Source of the DNA: Duganella sp. CF402 | GTDB taxonomy: Bacteria; Pseudomonadota; Gammaproteobacteria; Burkholderiales; Burkholderiaceae_D | Reading direction: 5' to 3' | DNA length: 64,000 nucleotides | NCBI RefSeq assembly: GCF_900109645.1 | Contig: NZ_FOBG01000001.1 | Location: forward strand, 3,710,520-3,774,519 | Part shown: positions 8,836 to 18,305 of the stretch, in pieces | Layout of the letters: each line of letters starts with the position of its first letter | How positions within the stretch are numbered: the first letter of the stretch is position 1 | Program-made: the position numbers and the translations under genes | The notes under the pieces: generated by a model | What the model saw: the letters and a program-made list of their open reading frames with translations, nothing else | Database searches by the model: none | What the model was told of the DNA's origin: nothing

Positions 8836-10179
8836 TTAGATGCGGTTTGCCTTGGCCAGCGAACCCAGCAGGCGGGCACTGGGCTTGGGCGTGCGGCGCT
8901 GCGTGGCACGGTCCACGGCGACGATGCCGAAGCGCGGCGCGTAGCCAAAGTTCCACTCGAAATTGTCGAGCAAGGACCAGTGGATGTAGCCGCGCACGTC
9001 GATACCGTCGGTTAGGCAGTTGGCCACCCCCTGCACCGCCGTGCGGATATAGTCGACACGCTTGGCGTCGTCGCCGGTGGCGATGCCGTTTTCCGTCACA
9101 TACAAGGGCAGCTTGACCTTAGTTGCCGCGTAGCGCAGTGCCGCCTCCAGCGCCTGCGGGTAGAACTCGTAGCCTATGTCGGTCAATGGCACACCCGCCT
9201 CCGGCGGTAATTCGCCTTCCGGGGTCACGCGCGAGCGGGTATAGCACTGCAGGCCGAGGAAGTCGGCATGGGTGCTGGCCAGCGCGAACCACGGTTCGTA
9301 GGAAATGGCACGCTTGCGATCGCGCATGGCGCTGTCGCCGACTGCCTGATCGTCGGCGATGGCAATGGTAAAACCCACCGGCAGCTTCGGGTGCGCCGAG
9401 TGTATCGCGTCGTATGCCGCCTTATGGGCGGCGATATAGCCGGCCCGCATCTTCTCCTGGTCGCCGAACAGCCAGGAGGAGAACTTGCCAGTGCCGGACA
9501 ACTGCCCTGCCCTGGCAAGCATGTCTTTTTCGCGCTGGGTGCCGCTGTATGCTTGTAGCGGGCCAGGTGTTCCGAACAACATGGTGGCCAGATTGGGCTC
9601 ATTGAACGTAGTGGCGTAAGCCATCAAATGGCCCAGATGGCGCGCCACCTTGTCGCAATAGCGCCCGAACAGCGCCGGCGCGTCGTCGTTTTCCCAGCCG
9701 CCGCGCGCGGCGAACCAGCGCGGCACGGTGAAATGGTTGAAGCTCACCATGGGTTTGACATTGTGCCGGTGGCAAGCCTCCAGCACTTCACGGTAGTGCT
9801 CCAGCGCCGCCGTCGAGAACATGCCTTCCTCCGGTTCAACCCGGGACCATTCGATGGAGAAGCGGAAGGTGTTCAAGCCCAGCGACGCCACCAGGACTAT
9901 GTCCTGCACAAACAAGCGGTAGTGATCGACCGCGTCGCCGGAACGCTCGGCAAACACAGTCGGCTGTACATTTTCGAGCAACCAGCCGTCGCTGTTGATG
10001 TTGCCGCCTTCCACCTGATGACCGGCCACCGCTGCCCCCCACAGGAAGCCGCGCGGGAAGGCATACCCCGCCTTGGCTGGTGCAGCGGCCAGTGCTGTGG
10101 CTCCCATCGCCACGCCGGCGCCCAACAGGCCCGCGCCTGCAAGTAGTTGGCGCCGCCGTTGATTTGTATCGTTATTCAA
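8836..10179 (-). CDS. GH1 family beta-glucosidase, Tat-exported
   Basis: Retaining beta-glycosidase of family GH1, 447 residues. I choose a TTG start at 10179, 1 bp from the GH106 stop and behind AAGGAG. It gives a twin-arginine signal (NQRRRQLLAGAGLLGAG); the in-frame ATG at 10317 would overlap the upstream gene by more than 130 bp. Mature sequence begins near residue 38 with AGYAFPRGFLWGAAVAGHQVEG, the GH1 start. The acid/base is E194 in TFNEPN and the nucleophile E363 in VTENG, so the active site is complete. A Tat signal points to periplasmic action. With GH106 upstream it probably removes glucose left on rhamnoglucosides such as plant flavonoid or saponin decorations (inference). Confidence 0.9.
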   Translation of the reverse strand: MNNDTNQRRRQLLAGAGLLGAGVAMGATALAAAPAKAGYAFPRGFLWGAAVAGHQVEGGNINSDGWLLENVQPTVFAERSGDAVDHYRLFVQDIVLVASLGLNTFRFSIEWSRVEPEEGMFSTAALEHYREVLEACHRHNVKPMVSFNHFTVPRWFAARGGWENDDAPALFGRYCDKVARHLGHLMAYATTFNEPNLATMLFGTPGPLQAYSGTQREKDMLARAGQLSGTGKFSSWLFGDQEKMRAGYIAAHKAAYDAIHSAHPKLPVGFTIAIADDQAVGDSAMRDRKRAISYEPWFALASTHADFLGLQCYTRSRVTPEGELPPEAGVPLTDIGYEFYPQALEAALRYAATKVKLPLYVTENGIATGDDAKRVDYIRTAVQGVANCLTDGIDVRGYIHWSLLDNFEWNFGYAPRFGIVAVDRATQRRTPKPSARLLGSLAKANRI

Positions 10180-10180
10180 T

Positions 10181-13100
10181 TCAGTCTCCTTGTTTAGTGG
10201 TGCTGGCCGTGATGCGCACTGGCCCCAGCAGGCCGCTGGGCAGCAACGGCGCATTTGGTGGATAGGGTTTGATGGTGGCGAAAGTGACCGGCACCGCGCC
10301 GGGCTGGGCATCGCCAATCAGGCGGTTGGGCCAGAGGTTGGTGACGCGCACTTCGAGTTCATTCACGCCGGGCTTCAGCGCACAAGTGACATCGGCGACA
10401 AAAGGCGGGCGCCACAGCGTATCCACACGCTTGCCGTTGACGAACACTTCCGCGAATTCCCGCACATCACCCAAGTCTAGCTTGAGCGCCGCGCCCTGGC
10501 GGAACCATGCCGGATCGGCCCTGAGCTTGCGCTTGTAACTTGCGGTGCCGGAGTAATACTTGATGGCCGGGGTGCTTGATGCAGTCCAGGAGGACAAGGA
10601 CGGCAGCGTGATGCCCGCCGGCGCAGCCAATCCCGGGCCAAACGACAAGGCCCAGGGGCCTGTGACCTGCGCCAGTTCGCGCGTCTGCTGAGCCGGCACC
10701 GTCGCTAGCGGCGTGCTTGCCGGCTCGCGGAAGACCACGAACACCGACCCGTGCGCCGGCAAGGCCAAGCTGACGATAGTGCGGCCGTCCTCGGTGCGGT
10801 AACTGGCCGGCGCCTGCGTACCGCGCTCGGCGTCCCACAATTCGGGCCGCTTGCCGGCGATGCGGAAACTGGCTTCGAAGCTGACTTCGCGCAGTTGCTG
10901 ATTGGCCACGAAGTAGATGTCTCCATCCTTGCCGGTGCGGTGCGTGGCGAGGATGCGGGTGTCCGCGCGAGGCCGGCTGAATTCAAAGTCAGGCGCCAGC
11001 GCGATACGTTCCAATGCATCGGCCACCGTCACGCCCCACAGTACCCTGCCCTTCCCATACCGGTGCTCGGTCACAGTGCGGCCATCGGCACCGCCCCACA
11101 GGCCATTGGCGATGGCCGTCCATTCGTCCGCCTGTTCCTGGTCGGCCAGGCCGGGCATGCCAACCGGCTTGGGCGCAAGAATCACGGCGCCGGCCGCCAC
11201 CAGGTCGCGCAGCTTACGCAGCACCGGCAGGCTGACGCGGTCGGTAGTGCCGGGCAGCACCAACAGGCCATAGCTGGCGCCGCTGGGCAACTCGATGCGG
11301 CCGTCGCGTACCTGCATCTTTTCCAGCAGCACTTCGGCGTTCACATAGTCGTAGCCATAGCCGGCCGGAATGCCCGGACGATCCGGCTCACCGAACGGTG
11401 CGGCCACTGGCGCGCCTTCGCCGTAGAAATAGGCGATGTCGTTGACGGCGCGGCCCTGCTGCAGCATGAAGGAGGCCCGCGACAGGTAAGTGGTCCATGG
11501 ATTGGCCAGTTCCGCCCAAGTCTCGTTGCGCGTGAAGTTCTGGCCGAAACGCCACAGGCTCACGCCCGGCTTGCGGTCGGTAAAGGGCTGATGCGCAGAA
11601 GTATGGATGACGAAGCGGTTGACACCCATCGCCATGTATTCGTCGGCTAGCCATTTCAAGTCGCGCGGCGCGCGGCTCCAGGCGCCAAAGGCCGGCGTGG
11701 CCGTGAACGACTCCGCAGCGACGATGTTCTTGCCATAGATGTGCGCCGCCGACGCGGCTTCGCGAATATCCGACACCTGGTTGGGCACCGGCTTCTCGTC
11801 AGGACGGCGGTCCCAGAATTCGCCCATCGGCACGTCGACGCGGCCTTTCAGCTGCAGGCCATCGCCCACCGTGGGAAGCCCCACCCCCATCGCCTCGCCA
11901 TACAGCTTCATCCCGTGGCGCTGGGCGATCTCGCCGATGGCGCTGTAATGGTTGTCGGCCAGCAGGTCGGCGATGGTGCGTCGGAAGTCCCACAGGAATC
12001 GGTCGCTGGCTTCCGCGCTGTTTACCACGTGGCCAGCCAGCACCGGCAGCCAAGGCAGGGCGTCGTAGCCGCGCCGCTTACGGAATTCCGGCAGCATCTG
12101 CTCGGTCCAGTTTTGCTGGTTGGCTTCCCAGCTATCGAGCAGTAAGTGACTGATACGGTGTGGCCCAAGAGTGGAGGAAGAACCTTGCTGCAGTGGCTTC
12201 AGCAGGCCATCCATGAATGCTTCGACATGCGTCCGGTTGAGCTTGTCGACTTCCAGGCCCACGCCCTCCGCGGTGGCGGGAATCGTGTGCTGGCCGGTGA
12301 GCGAGTAGCCCAGGCGCAGGATCGACCAGCGCCCGGTCGGCACCTCCCAGTCGAGCGTGCCATCGGCGCGCAACTTGCCGGTCAGGTCCACCACCGACTC
12401 GCCGGAGATGGCCATGTCGGCTGGCACGGCGGGGGTACGGATGCTGTCGTACTCCGGCACGATGGCGAAGCCGGCTTTCTCTTCGAAGCGGTGTACCCGC
12501 GCGGCAGCCGACACCGAGAACTCGGCCACGTTGTGGTGCGTGGCCTTCGGGATGCCAATCGAATCATCGTACGGTCCGCGCACAGGTGCACCCAGTTCAA
12601 GGCGAAAGTAACGCGCCTTCACTTCCGGGAAGGCGTAGGTATGCACGCCACTTTTGCTGCTCAAGTCATGCGCCGGCCCTGGCACGGCCGCCACGTCGGT
12701 GAAATGCACGCCGTCGCTTGACACCTTGAGGGCGCCCGGCGGGTGCGTGACTGGCCCCAGGGCCAGCGTTACCGACTGCGCCCGCACCGGCGAAGGGTAG
12801 GCCAACTGTATCCAGGCCGGCTCGCCCTCCTGCGCCGCCACCGGCAGCTTTTGCGAGGTCGCGAAATCGCCGTCTACCAGCAGCGCCGCGTCGAGCGTGC
12901 CGCCGCTGGTGGTTACCAGCGGCAGATTCAGTTGCTGGGCGCCGTCCGGCAAGCGGTAGGCAATCACCGCCGCGTCCGCGTAGAAGGTGGGCATGGGCGG
13001 CGCAGCCTTGCTGTAAGGCTTAGCTCCAGGGGAACCGTCCGGCGGCGGCAGCTTGGCGAACCCGGAATGAAATGGCACGTTCTGGAACGGGCCGCTGACC

Positions 13101-13606
13101 GACGGCGGCACCTGGATCTTGCCTGTGAAGCGGCGCGGCCCATCGACGCGCGTCTCAGACCATACGTATTTTTTCATGGCCTGGGCCGGCCGCACCCACG
13201 GGCCGCCGGTTTCGCTCCAGCCGCTGGACGCAGACACGGTCATTTCCAGGCCCAGGCGCTCCGCCTCGGCAGCAGTGAAGCGCATGGCCTCCAGCCACTC
13301 GGGGCTTTGGTAGCTGACGCGCTGGTCCACATACTGGGCGGTGACCAGGTCCACGTCGAAAACCTGGAAGCCGCCGAGACCGGCGCGCTTCATCCATTCG
13401 AGATCGAGTTTGATTCCGGGCTGGCTGACGTTGCCGTTCAGCCAATGCCACCAGGCGCGCGGCTTGGCGCTGTCCGGCGGAGCGTGGAAGCCCTGTTTCA
13501 AGGGATCGGCCGAGGCGCCACCGGTGGGTGCCAGGGCACCTGCGAGAGCTGTCGAAACAGCGATGGCGATGGCCGACCGGCGTCGGGAGAGGAGCAGAGG
13601 CATCAT
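10181..13606 (-). CDS. GH106 alpha-L-rhamnosidase
   Basis: 1141-residue secreted glycoside hydrolase with the GH106 hallmark near the N-terminus (PRAWWHWLNGNVSQPGIKLD) and a typical long multidomain body. The C-terminal ~150 residues (KLDLGDVREFAEVFVNGKRV, then NELEVRVTNLWPNRLIG) form the galactose-binding-like beta-sandwich that ends this family. An N-terminal signal peptide is visible (RRRSAIAIAVSTALAGALA, cleavage near SADP). It removes terminal alpha-L-rhamnose from glycosides or rhamnogalacturonan. It lies 15 bp downstream of the TonB receptor stop and touches the GH1 start. The order receptor-rhamnosidase-glucosidase-regulator implies import of a rhamnosylated glycoside followed by stepwise trimming. 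Confidence 0.88.
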   Translation of the reverse strand: MMPLLLSRRRSAIAIAVSTALAGALAPTGGASADPLKQGFHAPPDSAKPRAWWHWLNGNVSQPGIKLDLEWMKRAGLGGFQVFDVDLVTAQYVDQRVSYQSPEWLEAMRFTAAEAERLGLEMTVSASSGWSETGGPWVRPAQAMKKYVWSETRVDGPRRFTGKIQVPPSVSGPFQNVPFHSGFAKLPPPDGSPGAKPYSKAAPPMPTFYADAAVIAYRLPDGAQQLNLPLVTTSGGTLDAALLVDGDFATSQKLPVAAQEGEPAWIQLAYPSPVRAQSVTLALGPVTHPPGALKVSSDGVHFTDVAAVPGPAHDLSSKSGVHTYAFPEVKARYFRLELGAPVRGPYDDSIGIPKATHHNVAEFSVSAAARVHRFEEKAGFAIVPEYDSIRTPAVPADMAISGESVVDLTGKLRADGTLDWEVPTGRWSILRLGYSLTGQHTIPATAEGVGLEVDKLNRTHVEAFMDGLLKPLQQGSSSTLGPHRISHLLLDSWEANQQNWTEQMLPEFRKRRGYDALPWLPVLAGHVVNSAEASDRFLWDFRRTIADLLADNHYSAIGEIAQRHGMKLYGEAMGVGLPTVGDGLQLKGRVDVPMGEFWDRRPDEKPVPNQVSDIREAASAAHIYGKNIVAAESFTATPAFGAWSRAPRDLKWLADEYMAMGVNRFVIHTSAHQPFTDRKPGVSLWRFGQNFTRNETWAELANPWTTYLSRASFMLQQGRAVNDIAYFYGEGAPVAAPFGEPDRPGIPAGYGYDYVNAEVLLEKMQVRDGRIELPSGASYGLLVLPGTTDRVSLPVLRKLRDLVAAGAVILAPKPVGMPGLADQEQADEWTAIANGLWGGADGRTVTEHRYGKGRVLWGVTVADALERIALAPDFEFSRPRADTRILATHRTGKDGDIYFVANQQLREVSFEASFRIAGKRPELWDAERGTQAPASYRTEDGRTIVSLALPAHGSVFVVFREPASTPLATVPAQQTRELAQVTGPWALSFGPGLAAPAGITLPSLSSWTASSTPAIKYYSGTASYKRKLRADPAWFRQGAALKLDLGDVREFAEVFVNGKRVDTLWRPPFVADVTCALKPGVNELEVRVTNLWPNRLIGDAQPGAVPVTFATIKPYPPNAPLLPSGLLGPVRITASTTKQGD

Positions 13607-13621
13607 GTGGTTCTCGCGTCC

Positions 13622-15739
13622 TTACATCGACAATCCGAGCGTTACGCCCACGGTGCGCGGCGCCGCAGTGTAGCCATAGGCACCGAACACAGTGTTGGAC
13701 AGGCGCGAGTTGACTACGTTGCGGTTTTCCAGGTTGCGGGCATAAGCGGACATGTGCCACTTGCCGGCCGGCGCGTTGTAGCGCACCGACACACCGGTGC
13801 GGGTATAGCTGCCCTGCTCGAAGGTAGCGGTGTTGGCGTCATCGTTGTAGTATTTGGACGAATATCGCGTGTCGGCGCGCAAGATCAATTCACCCTCGCC
13901 GATGTCGACGAAGTATTCGTAGCCCAGGCCCAGCGTCGCCTTCGGCGCATTGCGCAGGCTCTTGCCGGAGCAATCCAGCGGCGCATTGGTGATCTCGTTC
14001 TTGCAGGTGGTGTAGCTGCCGTACTTCGCTTCCGTCAGGCCGAGAGCCGCGTTCAGCGTGCCATTGTCGCCGATGCGCACCCGTGCATCCGCCTCGAACC
14101 CCTTCACGCTGGCCTTGGCGGCGTTGTCGACCACGCCGCTGGACAAGCCGCCGCCTAGGCTGAGGCGGGTGCTGACCTGCAGGTCCTTGTAATCATAGTA
14201 GAACACGGCGGCGTTGTAGCGGCCGCGATTGCCCAGGAATTTTCCCTTGATGCCGGCTTCGCCGGAAGTCAGTGTTTCGGGGGCATAGAAGTGTACCGGG
14301 CTAGCCGGCTGGCCGAGGAAAGGCACGGCCGGCGCGGCGTTGTTGAAGCCGCCCGCCTTATAGCCGGTGGAGACCACGCCGTAGGCCATGGTGTCCTTTG
14401 CGATGTCGTAGTCCAACCCCAGCTTCCAGTCGCTACGCGACCAGTCGCGCTTGGCGGTGGTGTCGGCGGCGAAGCCAGCCACCGTCTGGATGCAGCCGTC
14501 GCAGGATTTTTTATCACGCGTGGTGCGCCCGCCCACAGTCATGCGCACCTCCGGCGTCAATGAATAGGTGGCCTGCCCGAACATGGCCACCGACGACGCC
14601 TTGATTTCTTTCTGGTTGAACCTGATGAAGCCGTCGGTAAATTCGGCCTGGGTAGCCATCTTTTCGTCGAACACATACAACCCGCCCACCCAGCGTAGCG
14701 GCCCGCTGCCGGTGGAGGACAGCCGCAACTCGTGCGACACCTGATCCGAAGTACCGTCGGTCCAGTTGCGGCCGCCGGCTGGTGTGATCGGGTTGACCAG
14801 CGTACGCTGCCATTCGATATCGCGTTTTCGCTTCGACACGAGGTAGGTCAGCGCGCTGGCGCCGAGGTCCATGTTCAGCTCCGCCGTGAGGCCGGAATAC
14901 TTGGCATCGCCGGAGGCGGCCAGCACGGAGTCGTTTTGCTGGCCGCGCCGGCCGTGGTCGTCGGCAAGCGGCAGCGGGATGCCGGCGCTTTCAGGGCCCT
15001 TGATGTTGGTGGCGTCCGCCGTCAGCAGCAGGCTGGTGTCCTTGCTCAGCTTAAGGAGGCCGTGGAGGCGCGCGCCCCGGGTTTCGGTCTTGTTGTTATT
15101 CGAACGGGGGGTGTCGATAAAGTTGTCTTGGTCCTTGCCCAAGGCAGCCAGGCGCAGCGCGAAGGCGTCGTTGACCGGCACGTTCAGCACGGCCTCCAGG
15201 CGGCGCAAATTGAAACTGCCAATCTCCACTTCACCCTTGGCTCCGAAGTCCTTGGATGGCTTGTTGGTCACCACATTGATGGCGCCGGCGGTGGCGTTGC
15301 GGCCGTACAGCGTGCCTTGCGGGCCGCGCAACACCTCGACCCGTTCCACGTCGAGGAAGGCGTTGCGCGCCTGGTCCGGTCGGGCCAGATAGACGCCGTC
15401 CACGTGGAAGGCGGCTGCCGGGTCGCCCACTTCAGCGGTGTTGTTGCTGCCAATGCCGCGAATGTAGATGTTGGTATTGCCGGCGTCGGCAGTGCCGATC
15501 TGGACATTCGGCGACACGTTGGTAAGGTCTTCCACACCTTGCACACCACGGCGGCTAAGCTCATCCGCGCTCAACGCCGTGAGCGAAACAGCTGTCCTCG
15601 ATGCGGCTTCCGGGCGTTTTTGCGCGGTCACGATCACTTCCAGGATTTCATTGCTCGCCTGTTGGGCCTGCGCGCCGCCGAAGAGCGAGGCAATGGTGGC
15701 GGCCAACAGGCTGCGGCGAATGAGGGTGTGGTGAGTCAT
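13622..15739 (-). CDS. TonB-dependent outer-membrane receptor
   Basis: 705-residue TonB-dependent receptor. Start at 15739 (MTHHTLIRRSLLAATIASLFGGAQAQ) behind AAGGAGACAGC; the frame extends 21 residues further but without a ribosome site. The signal peptide is cleaved after AQA. A TonB-box-like EVIVTAQKR comes next, then the plug domain (VQGVEDLTNVSPNVQI, VERVEVLRGPQGTLYGRNATAG), then a ~550-residue barrel. It ends TLGLSM rather than in an aromatic residue, which is slightly unusual for barrel assembly. The plug style resembles the large TonB group for plant glycosides in soil proteobacteria. It heads the operon and would import the glycoside processed by the downstream hydrolases. Confidence 0.9.
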   Translation of the reverse strand: MTHHTLIRRSLLAATIASLFGGAQAQQASNEILEVIVTAQKRPEAASRTAVSLTALSADELSRRGVQGVEDLTNVSPNVQIGTADAGNTNIYIRGIGSNNTAEVGDPAAAFHVDGVYLARPDQARNAFLDVERVEVLRGPQGTLYGRNATAGAINVVTNKPSKDFGAKGEVEIGSFNLRRLEAVLNVPVNDAFALRLAALGKDQDNFIDTPRSNNNKTETRGARLHGLLKLSKDTSLLLTADATNIKGPESAGIPLPLADDHGRRGQQNDSVLAASGDAKYSGLTAELNMDLGASALTYLVSKRKRDIEWQRTLVNPITPAGGRNWTDGTSDQVSHELRLSSTGSGPLRWVGGLYVFDEKMATQAEFTDGFIRFNQKEIKASSVAMFGQATYSLTPEVRMTVGGRTTRDKKSCDGCIQTVAGFAADTTAKRDWSRSDWKLGLDYDIAKDTMAYGVVSTGYKAGGFNNAAPAVPFLGQPASPVHFYAPETLTSGEAGIKGKFLGNRGRYNAAVFYYDYKDLQVSTRLSLGGGLSSGVVDNAAKASVKGFEADARVRIGDNGTLNAALGLTEAKYGSYTTCKNEITNAPLDCSGKSLRNAPKATLGLGYEYFVDIGEGELILRADTRYSSKYYNDDANTATFEQGSYTRTGVSVRYNAPAGKWHMSAYARNLENRNVVNSRLSNTVFGAYGYTAAPRTVGVTLGLSM

Positions 15740-16190
15740 GCTGTCTCCTTGGTTATCGTAGTGTTGGTACTTCACGTATGTGCTAGCGGAAACATCGCTC
15801 AACTCCGCTTAGGAAAAACGTTAAGTGAAAAAATTCAGTCACGATCTTATTGTCGTTCAGCTATTCGAACAAAACCCTTTTATGGATTCGTTGTATCAGT
15901 TAAATCGATAGATGAATTTACTTGAATCTGTCATACCAGCGATTTCGATAAAAATTCCTGCTGTGACTACTCGTCGCTTTTGGGGAAGTAAGCATGCGGC
16001 TCTACGTACTGGCCGGGCCAATCAATCTGCCGTAGAGCGTCGAGTCGTATCAACGAATCGAGCAGGTTATTGGCGCTGCTAGTGACGGTGCTCGAATCAC
16101 GGTAATTGCGGCGTCAGTGCCTGATGGCCCGCGCGCCTGCGCGGCTTGGAGGCTTGTTGCTTGCGAATCGCCGAGCGTGCGTCCGAGCAG
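15740..16190. other. Long intergenic region upstream of the TonB receptor operon
   Basis: About 450 bp with no credible gene. The 200 bp next to the receptor are AT-rich and must hold the operon promoter, but I cannot point to a convincing -35/-10 pair or a DeoR operator. Confidence 0.4.
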
Positions 16191-16265
16191 ATGCGCCCCT
16201 TTTTGAAGGGCGACCTGTTGGACCCAAACGACTTAAAATTCTTCGCCGATTTGCTTAAAAAATAG
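16191..16265 (+). other. Possible 3' tail of a decayed gene
   Basis: A 24-codon frame (MRPFLKGDLLDPNDLKFF...) opens leftward for about 50 more bases without a start. It looks like the end of a protein whose front is lost. It is 38 bp before the next gene and could belong with it. The call rests only on protein-like composition. Confidence 0.2.
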
Positions 16266-16303
16266 ATGTTCTTCGTAGACCTTGCTGGCAGGCAGGCGAC
16301 AAT

Positions 16304-16757
16304 ATGTATCTGAGAACAGACGAAGAAATTGATGCAGTCGAAGCGATGAGTGTCGCTACGGAATTCGCGCAAAGAGTTGTGGGAGATCTGCACACTTGGC
16401 GATGGGTCATCATCGCACTTCACAGCGCGGCGCAAGGCATCATGGTCCTATCACTAAGGCACGGCAATGGGCTTCTCGCTCTCAGCGATGAAAGCGTCGC
16501 GGCTTGGCATGCAGCCTATGAGGCGGACAAAATGCCGCCTCCGGACAAGCTCGACAATTACCTGAATCTTTATAAGAAGGTGAAGCATAAGGACTTGGGC
16601 TGCCTGGGAGGTAATAAGCGCTTCGCTCCTAACGGAGCTGAGGGCGGCGACATCAAGCGTTTAAACTCGCTACGGAATTAGTTCGTCCATTTCACGCCCC
16701 GTGGCTGGGGCTTGGAAGTCGATAGGCTGCCACGCATAGCGCTAGCTACTGCGCGCT
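16304..16757 (+). pseudogene. Hypothetical gene with nonsense mutation, truncated by IS21
   Basis: The frame encodes 125 residues (MYLRTDEEIDAVEAMSVATE..., LNLYKKVKHKDLG) and stops at TAG (16679-16681). The same frame continues sensibly past the stop as FVHFTPRGWGLEVDRLPRI, so a single-base change of a Glu codon to TAG is the likely lesion. The frame then runs into the IS21 left terminus at 16758. The protein belongs to no family I can name; it has no signal peptide or membrane segment. Both lesions together indicate a gene in decay. Confidence 0.6.
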
Positions 16758-16814
16758 TGTTAATTTGCGTTGAAAATTGACCCACCTTCCCCACGAATTT
16801 GCAACGGAATCTGA
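16758..16814 (+). mobile_element. IS21-type left terminus, split by IS110
   Basis: TGTTAATTTGCGTTGAAAATTGACCCACC starts a left end with two TGAAAATTGACCCACC-like repeats; the second is interrupted after ATCTGA (16814) by the IS110 element. The remainder resumes at 18306 as TGACCCACGTTC, immediately followed by the istA leader. Confidence 0.75.
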
Positions 16815-16836
16815 TAATCATCTAGCCGTCCTCCCT

Positions 16837-16849
16837 TCGGCCACGCCGA
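16837..16849 (+). other. Conserved leader hairpin of the IS110 element
   Basis: TCGGC-CAC-GCCGA. The stem is kept in all three copies (loops CAA, CAC and CAG at 7208+, here, and 54001+), about 47 nt before the transposase start. It is short but conserved, so it is probably a functional end or RNA element. Confidence 0.5.
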
Positions 16850-16895
16850 GGAATAAAGTCACGGTACGAATCCGAACTTTATCGAGGAGGACGTC

Positions 16896-17909
16896 ATGTT
16901 ATTTTGTGGCATTGATCTTCATTCCAACAACTGCCTTGTCGTCGTCTCCGACGACGCCGACAAGGTCGTGTATTCCAAGCGGCTACCGAACGATCTCGCG
17001 GTGATATGTGATGCGCTGAGTCCGTACCAGCGAGAGCTGTTCGGTGTGGTTGTCGAGTCCACCTACAACTGGTACTGGCTAGTTGACGGGCTGGCTGCCG
17101 CCGGGTATTCACTCCATCTGGCCAATACCACCGCGATCAAGCAGTACGACGGCCTGAAGTATCGCGGCGATGAATCCGACGCCCGTCATCTGGCGCATAT
17201 TCTTCGCCTGGGCCTGCTGCCCGAAGGTCACATCATGCCGAAGGCCGATCGTACAGTACGTGACCTGGCCCGTCGGCGCATGCAACTGGTTGGGCAGCGC
17301 ACGACGCAAATCCTATCGATCCAGACGAGCATGGCACAGCACATCGGCGCCGCGATGTCCGGCAACGGCATTAAGCTGCTGTCGGCATTGGATATCGATG
17401 CCATGCCGATTGGCACGACAGATGCGCTCGGGATGAAAGCCAACTTGGCGATCCTACAAGCGCTTCAAGTCCAGATCGATGGCCTTGAAGCAGCGTTGCA
17501 TCAGCACTGCCGTCGCGACAAGAATTGCCGCTTGTTGCGCTCCGTCGCCGGCATCGGACCGGTTCTGGCGACTGTCATTTTATTGGAGACTGGAGATATC
17601 GGTCGCTTCGCCGATGTCGGCAACTACGCATCGTATTGCCGCTGCGTGGGGAGCGCCCACATTTCCAATGGCAAGAAAAAGGGTAAAGGCAATACCAGGA
17701 ACGGAAACCGTTTCCTGGCTTGGGCATACATTGAGGCAGCCAACTTTGCGATCCGCTATTGCGAACCGGCTCGCAAATTTTACCAGCGCAAAAAAACCAA
17801 GCGCAACGGCATCGTGGCGATCAAGGCCGTCGCGCACAAGTTGGCACGCGCTTGCTTCCATATGCTGAAGACGGGTGAAAAATTCTCTGTGGAGCGATGC
17901 TTCACATAA
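16896..17909 (+). CDS. IS110-family transposase (DEDD recombinase)
   Basis: Intact 337-residue IS110 recombinase. The N-terminal RuvC-like DEDD domain shows GIDLHSN with the first Asp near residue 7, VVVESTYNW with the Glu near 54, and GDESDARHLAH with the last acidic pair near 92-95. The C-terminal Tnp20-type domain (SVAGIGPVLATVILLETGD, then GNTRNGNRFLAWAYIEAANFA) carries the small-residue catalytic loop. The start is ATG with a very strong GAGGAGG site. Elements of this family insert without inverted repeats, guided by an element-encoded bridge RNA (established for IS621). Copy 1 at 7289 is a close relative with a lost start codon. Confidence 0.92.
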   Translation: MLFCGIDLHSNNCLVVVSDDADKVVYSKRLPNDLAVICDALSPYQRELFGVVVESTYNWYWLVDGLAAAGYSLHLANTTAIKQYDGLKYRGDESDARHLAHILRLGLLPEGHIMPKADRTVRDLARRRMQLVGQRTTQILSIQTSMAQHIGAAMSGNGIKLLSALDIDAMPIGTTDALGMKANLAILQALQVQIDGLEAALHQHCRRDKNCRLLRSVAGIGPVLATVILLETGDIGRFADVGNYASYCRCVGSAHISNGKKKGKGNTRNGNRFLAWAYIEAANFAIRYCEPARKFYQRKKTKRNGIVAIKAVAHKLARACFHMLKTGEKFSVERCFT

Positions 17910-18305
17910 GCTTGGCAACGGCCGGCAAGCCAAAACGTGGGTTGGATGAAAAGCCAGGAAACTGATTGGATGCCGCGCCGTTTGCCATCGTATCGAGTAG
18001 CAAATGAATTGCCCGGATTGCGAGCCACAAAGGTCTGGAGCCGCTTGCGGCAACCATAAAACTGTCCTTATACCTGGACGCAAGACGGTACCGAGATGCT
18101 TCTGGGACAGCGATGCTGTCAGGGTCGGTGCGCGGCATGCACCGACTTGATCCACATGGGTGACTGGTGCGATTCATGAAACCGGACCGCGAAGCAAAGG
18201 GTGCGAATTCAAATGTGCAATCGAGCACGATGGTATGTAAATATTGAATAATCGCGAAATCACGCGAGGGTTTGCTTACGCGCTTGACTCCGGACGGCTA
18301 ATGGG
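17910..18305 (+). ncRNA. IS110 3' non-coding region, candidate bridge-RNA locus
   Basis: About 396 bp between the transposase stop and the right boundary, much longer than the 81-bp leader. Neither strand shows a plausible gene; open frames here have no ribosome sites and shift composition. In the IS1111 branch the guide RNA lies downstream of the recombinase, whereas in IS110 proper it lies upstream, so the asymmetry here favours a downstream location. No folded structure was computed, and exact RNA ends cannot be given. Confidence 0.35.
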
